The notes below the pieces were generated by a model, which had not been told where the DNA came from, did not search any database, and was given only the letters and a program-made list of their open reading frames with translations. DNA of 64,000 bases, from positions 87,409-151,408 of the forward strand of contig JAILNR010000009.1 of the NCBI GenBank assembly GCA_024691325.1, in the 5' to 3' direction. The DNA is from Saccharofermentans sp. GTDB taxonomy: Bacteria > Bacillota > Clostridia > Saccharofermentanales > Saccharofermentanaceae. Positions 10,373 through 17,897 of the stretch are shown here, piece after piece. Each line of letters begins with the position of its first letter. The first letter of the stretch is position 1. A program made the position numbers and the translations under genes.

Positions 10373-11302
10373 ATGAGTGACTCTAACAAAACATACGGTT
10401 TTTACGGCTGGGAGAATGCTGATGTTCTCCCCACTGATCCCAATTATAAGAATGTCGGCACCCCGTGCGATCTTTATGATCTGCTTTCAAAGATCTGGCA
10501 GCGGGACACCTGTGCTCCGAGAATGGCATCTGAATGGAGTGAATCCAACAAGACTTTAGGCCAGTGTTCCATAACCGCATTTCTTGTGCAGGACATTTAT
10601 GGAGGCGAAGTCTACGGCATCTTAAGGCCGGGCGGCAATTACCACTGCTATAACGTGGTTGACGGCAAAGTCTTTGACCTGACCTCTGAGCAGTTCGGGG
10701 AGGAAGCGGGGACACTTAAGTACGAGGGCAACCCACTGCAGTTAAGGCAGGACCACTTCTCGAAAAGGGAGAAGAGGCTGCGCTATGAGCTTTTAAGGAG
10801 CAGGCTGCAGGAAGCGGCGGGAGCTTTTCGCAAGATGAGAAGATTCGGTCAGCAGATCCCTTATGAGAAATGCTATGAGATATTGGAAAAGCAGTGGAGA
10901 GGCGTACTGTCACTTGAAGGCGATAACGGGTATCCCCACAGCATTGTGGTGGATTACTTCTTCGACTGTGTGACGGGGAAAATATACTTTCATGGAGCGA
11001 AGGAAGGTTATAAGGTTGATCTGATTAAGCTTAACCCGAAGGCGTGCTTTTGTGTTTACGATGAAGGGTTTAAGAAGGATGGGCAGTGGGCTCTTAATAT
11101 CAACAGTGTTATCTGTTACGGAAAGATGAGATTTATAGATCCTGAGGAGACAATCTTTCAAGATTCATTAAAAAGACTCGGGAGAAAGTATTATACTTCC
11201 GATGAAGAAGTAACAAATGAAATAGAAAGAGCCGGCAGCCGTGTGCTTATGACGGAGTTTTCCATCGAGCGTATGACAGGGAAGCTGGTTAATGAGTCGT
11301 GA
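10373..11302 (+). CDS. YunG-like domain fused to a pyridoxamine-phosphate-oxidase-like flavin domain
   Basis: Two modules seem joined. Residues about 40-115 match the YunG-type pattern: 'ASEWSESNKTLGQCSITAFL' followed by 'VQDIYGGEV' and 'VFDLTSEQFG'. From about residue 155 the sequence looks like a NimA/PNPOx-like split-barrel flavoprotein, with 'EILEKQWRGVLSLEGDNGYP' and 'GKIYFHGAKEGYKVDLIKLN'. The second half probably binds a flavin; the role of the first is unknown. GAGG sits ahead of ATG 10373. It is the first gene of a three-gene run. Assignments rest on motif memory. Confidence 0.75.
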   Translation: MSDSNKTYGFYGWENADVLPTDPNYKNVGTPCDLYDLLSKIWQRDTCAPRMASEWSESNKTLGQCSITAFLVQDIYGGEVYGILRPGGNYHCYNVVDGKVFDLTSEQFGEEAGTLKYEGNPLQLRQDHFSKREKRLRYELLRSRLQEAAGAFRKMRRFGQQIPYEKCYEILEKQWRGVLSLEGDNGYPHSIVVDYFFDCVTGKIYFHGAKEGYKVDLIKLNPKACFCVYDEGFKKDGQWALNINSVICYGKMRFIDPEETIFQDSLKRLGRKYYTSDEEVTNEIERAGSRVLMTEFSIERMTGKLVNES

Positions 11303-11308
11303 CGGTTT

Positions 11309-12829
11309 ATGACACTTAAAGATTTGCTTGATTATGATGATATAGTGGTTCAGTGCCACGATATTCCGGATGCGGATGCAATCGCTTCCGGGTATGGAGT
11401 CTATTCCTACCTTAAGGCTAACGGAAAAAAGGTAAAGTTCATATATGGCGGAGGCGGCAGAATCAGTAAGTCGAATCTGTCTTATCTGATTGAAGTGTAT
11501 GACATTCCGGTTGAGCACGTGACTGTGCTAAGGAAAAAGCCTCAATTGCTTGTTACCTGTGATTGCCAGCTCGGCAACGGTAATGTGCAGGCGTTTGAGG
11601 CCGAGAATTATGCGACGATCGATCATCACCAGATCTCAGGCAATATTCCTGATTTAAGTGAAGTCAGGCCCGGTATGGGAAGTTGTGCAACTATCGTATG
11701 GGATATGTTGAAGAAAGCGGAATTTCACATTGATGACAGGCTTGCAACTATCCTTTTCTACGGACTTTACATGGATACCAATGCTCTTACTGAGCTTGCG
11801 CACCCTCTTGACAAAGATATGTATGACGAGCTTTTCGTAAGGCGTGACCAGAGTGTCGTGAAGAAGCTTGTTAATATGAATATCACGTTGGAAGAGGCCA
11901 AGGTAGCAGGTAAGGCTTTTCTCGGGTTTGAATATGATGACGAGTACAGGTATGCGATAGTTGAGACCGAGTCTTGCGATCCCAACCTTCTCGGCCTTAT
12001 AAGCGATCTTATGTTGTCTGTGGATAAGGTTGATGTATGTGCCGTTTATTCGATCGTCCACGGCGGCGTAAAATACTCCATCAGAAGTTGTGAGACTGAA
12101 GTTCAGGCGAACGAGCTTGCAGGTTATATTGCTCATGAGATCGGTACTGGCGGCGGACACCGTGATAAGGCGGGCGGATTTCTTGATAACGATCTGATCG
12201 ATCAGGCGTTTAATGCGGTTGATGTAAAGAGCCGTGCTTCAAGAAGTGATCTTGTAAGAACTATTATTGAGGGAAGACTTGATAAGTACTTCTCAGATAC
12301 AACGATTATCTATTCCGGCAAGTTTGTGCCGCAGGACGGCACTATGAAGCTTTACGAGAGACTTCCTCACATTATGGGTTATGTAATCCCCTCGCACTTT
12401 GTTCCTACGGGATCTCCTATCATCGTAAGAACTCTCATGGATGATATAGAGACCGTGGTTACTCAGGATACGGTTATCATGATAGGCTCCAAGGGCAGAA
12501 TATTCCTTACTGATACAGATCACTTTAATAAGAACTATGTGCCTCAGGATTGTTTTTATACTCCGAATGTGGATTATTTCCCTACGATCCGTGTTAATAC
12601 GACGGGTGTAAGTATCGATCTTGCACCGTTTACATATTCATGTATGTTCCCCGGAGGCGAGCGCGTCCTCGTTAAGAAACTTAATAATGTAACCAAAGTT
12701 TTTGGTAAAATGATGAAGACTTATATTAAAGGGGATGTCGGAGATTACCTGGCGGTTAAGGAGAATGATCCTGAAGATATCTTTATTATCGGTAAGGAAA
12801 ACTTCAGAAAGATGTACCAGGAAGTCTGA
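11309..12829 (+). CDS. DHH-family phosphoesterase with extra C-terminal domain
   Basis: Manganese-type phosphoesterase of the DHH/DHHA1 superfamily, whose members cleave nanoRNA or cyclic dinucleotides. The first metal motif is a variant, 'HDIPDADAIASGYG'. It is followed by 'DCQLGNGN', the signature 'DHHQISG', 'YGLYMDTNAL', and the DHHA1 motif 'GGGHRDKAGGF' near residue 282. About 170 further residues form a C-terminal extension that I do not recognise. The 506 residues exceed NrnA (about 320). It starts seven bases after the upstream stop and precedes the DUF815 gene closely. Confidence 0.83.
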   Translation: MTLKDLLDYDDIVVQCHDIPDADAIASGYGVYSYLKANGKKVKFIYGGGGRISKSNLSYLIEVYDIPVEHVTVLRKKPQLLVTCDCQLGNGNVQAFEAENYATIDHHQISGNIPDLSEVRPGMGSCATIVWDMLKKAEFHIDDRLATILFYGLYMDTNALTELAHPLDKDMYDELFVRRDQSVVKKLVNMNITLEEAKVAGKAFLGFEYDDEYRYAIVETESCDPNLLGLISDLMLSVDKVDVCAVYSIVHGGVKYSIRSCETEVQANELAGYIAHEIGTGGGHRDKAGGFLDNDLIDQAFNAVDVKSRASRSDLVRTIIEGRLDKYFSDTTIIYSGKFVPQDGTMKLYERLPHIMGYVIPSHFVPTGSPIIVRTLMDDIETVVTQDTVIMIGSKGRIFLTDTDHFNKNYVPQDCFYTPNVDYFPTIRVNTTGVSIDLAPFTYSCMFPGGERVLVKKLNNVTKVFGKMMKTYIKGDVGDYLAVKENDPEDIFIIGKENFRKMYQEV

Positions 12830-12841
12830 CAAAAGGGTGTT

Positions 12842-14038
12842 ATGTCTGAGCTTTTAAGGGAGATTGATTCTATAGCTTTGTTCAGGGGCGTAAAGGAGAA
12901 GGAACCTCTCAAAAGTCTGTGTGATTTCCTTCAGAAAATGGAGCCCGATTACTCTATCGAGGAGATGATCGACAGCTACGGTAACTTCTGCTCGAAGCTT
13001 TATGAGTTAAGAGCAGACTGCGACCTCTCCGCCGCTATCTGGGATGCTCTTGTTGACGATATGAATCCCTACTTAAGATTCAAGATCGATCTTATTAATA
13101 ATCCCGAGACTGCTAACAGAATGAGCAGGTTAATGGAGCTTACTGCGACGAGGGAGCTCGATCTTTTGACGAGGATTGGAAACTACTCTTCGTTTGATTT
13201 CAAAAACGAGATGTACTACGACGGATATCTTCCTGACTTCAGAACATCCCATATAGATCTGAAGAGCAGATACTTAAGGATGCTCGAATCCATCGAGACT
13301 GAAGGTTACGGGGTCTATAAGCGCTGTAATATCTTCAGGATAAAAGACGGGGAATTGTGTGTTGTAAAGCATCCTGATCCCATAAGAAGTGAGGATCTGT
13401 TCTGCTACGAGACACAAAGAGGGAAAGTAGTGGATAACACACGGGCCTTTTGTGAAGGAAAGCCTTTCGCAGATGTTTTGCTTTACGGTGATGCCGGTAC
13501 GGGAAAGTCTTCGGCCGTCAAGTCTTCTGCGCGGATGTTCTTCAGTAAAGGCGTCAGGCTTGTTGAACTTCCCAAGCAGGAGATAGGCAGGCTTCCCGAT
13601 ATTATTGAACACTTAACCGAGATTCCTTTGAAGTTCATCATATTTATAGACGATATCTCTTTTGATGCTGATGACGACAGGATCGGTTCACTCAAGTCTG
13701 TTATAGAAGGTGCGGCATCAGGCGGAAGAAAGAATATTGTTATCTATGCGACCAGTAACAGGCGCCACATGATAAAGGAGACCTTCTCAGCAAGAGAGAA
13801 TGAGGTTCACCGCTCGGACACCATCGCAGAGCAGATGAGTCTGTCAGAGCGCTTTGGTCTGAGGATTCTGTTTGAGAAGCCTAATAAGGATACATATCTT
13901 GAGATAGTCAGGAATCTTCTTAAGCTTCGTAAGATCAAGATGAGTGAAGAGGATATGGCTTTGAAGGCTGAGCAGTTCGCCACAAGAAGCGGCGGACGTT
14001 CTGCGAGGACGGCAAGGCAGTTTGCCGACTCTTTATAA
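12842..14038 (+). CDS. DUF815-family AAA+ ATPase
   Basis: Cytoplasmic P-loop ATPase. Walker A 'GDAGTGKSSAVKS' is near residue 216, Walker B is 'FIIFIDDISFD', and a sensor-like stretch is 'IVIYATSNRRHMIKETF'. These, with 'LSERFGLRILFEKP', are characteristic of DUF815. The N-terminal 200 residues are helical and unknown. The function of the family is not established. It starts 12 bases after the DHH gene. No terminator with a T-tract follows, only a short repeat CACTTT...AAAGTG. Confidence 0.83.
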   Translation: MSELLREIDSIALFRGVKEKEPLKSLCDFLQKMEPDYSIEEMIDSYGNFCSKLYELRADCDLSAAIWDALVDDMNPYLRFKIDLINNPETANRMSRLMELTATRELDLLTRIGNYSSFDFKNEMYYDGYLPDFRTSHIDLKSRYLRMLESIETEGYGVYKRCNIFRIKDGELCVVKHPDPIRSEDLFCYETQRGKVVDNTRAFCEGKPFADVLLYGDAGTGKSSAVKSSARMFFSKGVRLVELPKQEIGRLPDIIEHLTEIPLKFIIFIDDISFDADDDRIGSLKSVIEGAASGGRKNIVIYATSNRRHMIKETFSARENEVHRSDTIAEQMSLSERFGLRILFEKPNKDTYLEIVRNLLKLRKIKMSEEDMALKAEQFATRSGGRSARTARQFADSL

Positions 14039-14176
14039 AGCACTTTTCAAATGAAAGTGAAAACTCTTTCATTAACATCAGTACAAATTTTATTCATTTT
14101 TATTTAACACACTTCGAAAAGTATATGTGCTAACATAAAGCCATAAGAAAAACACATACAGAAAGGGGTGAGGCCG

Positions 14177-14233
14177 ATGTACGAAGAATTTTCAATTGCG
14201 GGACTTAGGTCTCGCAGAATGATTACCTCCTAA
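14177..14233 (+). CDS. Possible 18-residue small protein
   Basis: A short frame too small for the ORF track: ATG 14177 to TAA 14233, encoding 'MYEEFSIAGLRSRRMITS'. A purine-rich site AAAGGGGTGAGG lies just upstream and a strong terminator follows 45 bases after the stop, so it has the layout of a complete tiny transcript. No family is recognised. It could be a real microprotein or a leader or sRNA with chance coding capacity. Confidence 0.35.
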   Translation: MYEEFSIAGLRSRRMITS

Positions 14234-14276
14234 GTATTTGGTTTTATTTCTTACTCATAGGCAATTTCATATAAAT

Positions 14277-14307
14277 AAAAAGGGAACTTCAATCGAAGTT
14301 CCCTTTT
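14277..14307. terminator. Bidirectional terminator
   Basis: AAAAGGGAACTTC and GAAGTTCCCTTTT form a perfect 13-pair stem with a four-base loop and T-tracts on both strands. It can end the plus-strand small transcript and the minus-strand gene at 14328. Confidence 0.85.
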
Positions 14308-14327
14308 CTTATCAGTTTAGGTTCTTA

Positions 14328-14639
14328 TCAGTTGAACATGTCTGTGATGTTTGACATAGCATCAGGATTGAGACCGAAGTAAATAGCATTACCGATCCAG
14401 ATAAGGATACCGATGATACCGAGGACCAATCCGGCTGTTGCCATACCGGACTTGTTACCCTGATTCTTAGCTACGATAGAAAGGATCAAAGCAGCGATAG
14501 CGCAAGGTCCGCAGCAAACAACACCAAGAATACCTGTTACCAATGATGCGATGGCCTGGCCTCTTCCTGCTGTGGAATTAGCGGGCTCGTCGTTGTTCCA
14601 TGTGGTCTCAGGCTGCTGATAGTACTGATTGTTTTCCAT
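14328..14639 (-). CDS. Small DUF4190-like membrane protein
   Basis: A 103-residue protein with a polar Gln/Asn-rich N-terminus followed by two membrane helices. The first is 'AIASLVTGILGVVCCGPCAI' and the second 'GLVLGIIGILIWIGNAIYFG'. The helix spacing with a short 'KNQGNKSG' loop resembles DUF4190 proteins. Function unknown. Only about 57 bases separate it from the DUF2752 gene upstream on the same strand. Confidence 0.75.
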   Translation of the reverse strand: MENNQYYQQPETTWNNDEPANSTAGRGQAIASLVTGILGVVCCGPCAIAALILSIVAKNQGNKSGMATAGLVLGIIGILIWIGNAIYFGLNPDAMSNITDMFN

Positions 14640-14696
14640 AAAAACTCTTCCCCCTTTTTTAGAAGTTCGTCATTAATATATCATAATATTCTGATA

Positions 14697-15068
14697 TTAC
14701 AAAGATAATGCGATTCTTAGGAAACCAAAGATAATGAGACAGATCGCAAATATGGTAATAGCAATGACATTCCACTTCGGAAGATCTTTCTTTGCTTCAA
14801 CGTTATAGATGATATATATGATCTCGCAAGCTACAAGGGGCCAGGTTATAAACAGGAACTGGTTATCTTTAAATGCGCTTTTAAAATCCAAAGCTATAAG
14901 ATCAATAGCCATGTGCGAGACTCCGCATGAAGGGCAGGGTAAACCTGTGATCTGCTTGATGGGGCAGGTGAATCCGAATCCGGTCAGCCTGTATATAAGA
15001 TAGTAGATGAAACCTGCTGCAAGCAAGATGACAATATCGCGCAGCGTTTTTTTCCATACCGTACTCAT
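14697..15068 (-). CDS. DUF2752 membrane protein
   Basis: A 123-residue protein with three hydrophobic segments and the family motif 'CPIKQITGLPCPSCGVSHMA', including the conserved C-P-x-C-G. DUF2752 proteins are small membrane proteins of unknown function that are often found beside DUF4190-like genes, as here. Confidence 0.85.
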   Translation of the reverse strand: MSTVWKKTLRDIVILLAAGFIYYLIYRLTGFGFTCPIKQITGLPCPSCGVSHMAIDLIALDFKSAFKDNQFLFITWPLVACEIIYIIYNVEAKKDLPKWNVIAITIFAICLIIFGFLRIALSL

Positions 15069-15115
15069 GAGTTGATTATAGTATAATCAAGTGATTAATA
15101 CACGGAGAATTAAAG

Positions 15116-15637
15116 ATGAAGTTTCTTGTCGTATCTGATATACACGGAGATAGTTACTGGGCAGAGCGTGTAGCCGGGCTGATGCATAAAGAACAGGCCG
15201 ACCATCTGGTTATACTGGGAGATATACTCTATCACGGTCCGAGGAATGACCTTCCTTCACACTACGAACCCAAGAAAGTAATTGAGATACTGAACAATAT
15301 CTCAGACAGGATCCTCGCCGTAAGAGGAAACTGTGAAGCCGAAGTCGATCAGATGGTCTTAAAGTTCCCCGTCATGGCGGATTACATCTATCTGGTCTCC
15401 GGGCAGACTACTTTCTTCTTCACACACGGACATATATATAACGAGGATTCTCTTCCTGCGCTTATTACGGAAGGGACAGTCTTTGTAAGCGGTCACACTC
15501 ATGTGACAAAAGATGTTATTAAAAACGGAATCAGATTCATGAACCCGGGATCGCCTTCGATACCGAAGGAGGGTTGTAAGCCCTCTTATATCACTATCGA
15601 GGACGGCAAAGCCGAGCTTAAGGAATTTGATAACTGA
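15116..15637 (+). CDS. YfcE/MJ0936-family phosphodiesterase
   Basis: Metal-dependent phosphoesterase (calcineurin fold). The metal ligands appear in order: 'DIHGD' near residue 8, 'GDILYHGPRNDLP', 'VRGNCEAEVD', 'FTHGH' and 'VSGHTHV', then 'NPGSPSIPKEG'. The 173 residues are standard. Family members hydrolyse phosphodiesters in vitro and natural substrates are uncertain. CGGAGAA precedes ATG. The stop lies within the ribosome-binding site of the hydrogenase gene, so the two are coupled. Confidence 0.92.
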   Translation: MKFLVVSDIHGDSYWAERVAGLMHKEQADHLVILGDILYHGPRNDLPSHYEPKKVIEILNNISDRILAVRGNCEAEVDQMVLKFPVMADYIYLVSGQTTFFFTHGHIYNEDSLPALITEGTVFVSGHTHVTKDVIKNGIRFMNPGSPSIPKEGCKPSYITIEDGKAELKEFDN

Positions 15638-15647
15638 GGAGGACGAT

Positions 15648-17126
15648 ATGGTAAAGAATGATGAAGGTATAGTAAAGCTTAACCATCATATATTAGAGCA
15701 GGTCTGCAGGCTTGCATGGGATGGCAACCTTGATGCTGAGCATGAGGAGGAGCTTGTCTATAGAATCAGTCCCGGACCTAAGCCCGAGTACCGCTGCTGC
15801 GTCTATAAGGAACGTGAGATAAACCGTCAGAGAATCCGTCTTGCCAAAGGTCTTTGTCCGACGGCTGACCCCGATAAGCAGCACCATAATGTAGTCCAGG
15901 TAATAAACCCTGCATGTGACTCCTGTCCTTTGCAGTCTTATGTTGTTACCGATAACTGCAGATTCTGTCTTGGCAAAGCCTGCCTTAACTCCTGTAAGTT
16001 TGACGCCATTTCGAAGGGTGAGCTTCGCATGCGTATTGACCCTTTTAAGTGTAAGGAATGCGGTAAGTGCGCAGGTGCCTGCCCTTACGAAGCTATCATC
16101 CACCAGATCCGTCCTTGTAAGAGAGCATGCCCTGTCGGCGCCATCACTTACGATGAATACGGTCTGTGCCTTATAGATGAGGAGAAGTGCATCCACTGCG
16201 GTCACTGTATCCACAGCTGCCCGTTCGGTGCTATCGCGTCAAAGACATATCTTGTCGATATCATCAATGCGATCCGTGACGGCAAGGAAGTATATGCGAT
16301 GGCTGCTCCCGCGACGGAAGGCCAGTTCGGTTCCGACATCACGATGGGTTCCATCCGTAAGACTCTTATGGATATGGGCTTCAAGGATATGGTTGAAGTC
16401 GGATTAGGCGGGGATATGACAGCGGCTTTTGAAGCTCTCGAGTGGGCAGAAGCCTTGAAAGAGGGCCGCAAGATGACGACGTCGTGCTGTCCTGCATTCA
16501 AGAATCTGCTTAAAAAGCATTTCCCCGATCAGTATAAGGAGAACATGTCACAGACGGTTTCTCCTATGGTCGCGATCAGCCGCTATCTTAAGTTAATTCA
16601 TCCCGGATGCGTGACCGTCTTTATAGGTCCCTGCATCGCTAAGAAGGCGGAGGCGAATGACAAATCCATTCCTGATACAGCAGACTATGCCATTACATAC
16701 GGCGAGCTTCGTGCTCTCGTACGCTCAAGGGATATGGAGATCAAGCCTGTTACGGAAGAATACCAGGAAGCATCATCCTGGGGTAAGAGATTTGCCACGA
16801 GCGGCGGCGTTGCAAACGCAGTTATGGAGGTTATGCAGGAAAGAGGCATCGACACATCTTCCATTAAACTCGAGCGCTGTGCAGGCGGCGATGAGTGTCG
16901 AAAAGCAATTTTGCTTCTTAAGGCAGGCCGCATAGATGCCGACTTTATCGAAGGAATGATATGTCCCGGAGGATGCGTCGGAGGACCTTCCAAGCACAAG
17001 ACCGAGGCGGAGATTACCAAGGCACGTAACGAACTTCTTGATAAGGCGGATGACAGAAAGGTTCTCAATAATCTTGAGAAGTATCCTATGGATAAGTTCT
17101 CCATGTTCAGGGACGGCCACATGTGA
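15648..17126 (+). CDS. [FeFe] hydrogenase, group B-like monomeric type
   Basis: Hydrogen-metabolism enzyme. The N-terminal part carries many Cys motifs for [4Fe-4S] clusters, such as 'CKECGKCAGACP' and 'CIHCGHCIHSCP'. The H-cluster domain shows L1 'TSCCPAFKNL' (near residue 278), L2 'GPCIAKKAEA' (near 328) and L3 'EGMICPGGCVGGP' (near 437). These variants fit group B rather than classic group A. ATG 15648 follows GAGGAGG; the earlier ATG in the ORF track lacks one. No HydE/F/G maturases are in the window. Direction of hydrogen flow is not deducible. Confidence 0.88.
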   Translation: MVKNDEGIVKLNHHILEQVCRLAWDGNLDAEHEEELVYRISPGPKPEYRCCVYKEREINRQRIRLAKGLCPTADPDKQHHNVVQVINPACDSCPLQSYVVTDNCRFCLGKACLNSCKFDAISKGELRMRIDPFKCKECGKCAGACPYEAIIHQIRPCKRACPVGAITYDEYGLCLIDEEKCIHCGHCIHSCPFGAIASKTYLVDIINAIRDGKEVYAMAAPATEGQFGSDITMGSIRKTLMDMGFKDMVEVGLGGDMTAAFEALEWAEALKEGRKMTTSCCPAFKNLLKKHFPDQYKENMSQTVSPMVAISRYLKLIHPGCVTVFIGPCIAKKAEANDKSIPDTADYAITYGELRALVRSRDMEIKPVTEEYQEASSWGKRFATSGGVANAVMEVMQERGIDTSSIKLERCAGGDECRKAILLLKAGRIDADFIEGMICPGGCVGGPSKHKTEAEITKARNELLDKADDRKVLNNLEKYPMDKFSMFRDGHM

Positions 17127-17893
17127 TGATCGACCGCGAACTTGTAAAAAGGGAATTCAAGTCATACGTATCCGGTTACGATATCAATGACGACAAGATA
17201 AAACTCAAGGTCCTTCACACCTATAAGGTTGCTTCTAACTGCGAGAATATCGCCACGAGTCTTAATCTGTCATCTTCAGACGTTGATCTTGCATGGCTGA
17301 TAGGTATGCTTCATGACATAGGAAGGTTCGAGCAGCTTCGAAGATTCCACACATTCATCGATAAGGACTCTATCGATCACGCTAAGTTCGGTGCCAATCT
17401 TCTGTTTAATGAAGGACTTATAGACAGGTTTAAAGTAGACGGGAAGCTCTATCCTGTTATCGAGAGTGCAATCAGGTTTCATAATTACTTTGTGCTTCCC
17501 TGTGATATCGATGAGAGGACTTTGCTTTTCGCGAAGATAATAAGGGATGCTGATAAGACCGATATCTTCAGGGTTGCCGTGGAATTTTCTGCGGCTGTCG
17601 TTTACGATACTACTGAAGAGGCTCTTAAGGATGCTTCTATATCGGACGAGGTCCTGGACGCAAGCCTTAAGCATCTTACCGTCGATAAGGAAATCAGGAA
17701 ATCGCCTGTCGACTACATAGTAAGCCATATAAGTCTTGTTTACGGGCTGTATTTTCCTGTAAGCTTGAAAGTGGTTAAGGATCAGGGGTTCCTGCAAAAG
17801 GTTATGGATTTCAGAAATGATAATCCGCAGACAAATGAAAGAATGAAGCTGATATCGGATGAAGTAAACAGTTACATCGAAGAATGTGGGTGA
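17126..17893 (+). CDS. HD-domain hydrolase
   Basis: A 255-residue putative metal-dependent phosphohydrolase. HD motif 'GMLHDIGRFEQLRRF' is near residue 62, with 'DHAKFGANLLFNEG' and 'IIRDADKTDIFRV' supplying further ligands. The substrate is unknown. The start overlaps the hydrogenase stop (TGATG), and a GTG at 17123 is an alternative. Its coupling to the hydrogenase and GH3 genes looks like a simple co-transcript rather than a pathway. Confidence 0.85.
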   Translation: MIDRELVKREFKSYVSGYDINDDKIKLKVLHTYKVASNCENIATSLNLSSSDVDLAWLIGMLHDIGRFEQLRRFHTFIDKDSIDHAKFGANLLFNEGLIDRFKVDGKLYPVIESAIRFHNYFVLPCDIDERTLLFAKIIRDADKTDIFRVAVEFSAAVVYDTTEEALKDASISDEVLDASLKHLTVDKEIRKSPVDYIVSHISLVYGLYFPVSLKVVKDQGFLQKVMDFRNDNPQTNERMKLISDEVNSYIEECG

Positions 17894-17897
17894 GAGT

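Noticed and set aside
15693-16214. 173-residue minus-strand ORF opposite the hydrogenase
   Set aside because: The plus strand encodes clear iron-sulfur motifs, and the reverse frame shows no domain and no ribosome-binding site.
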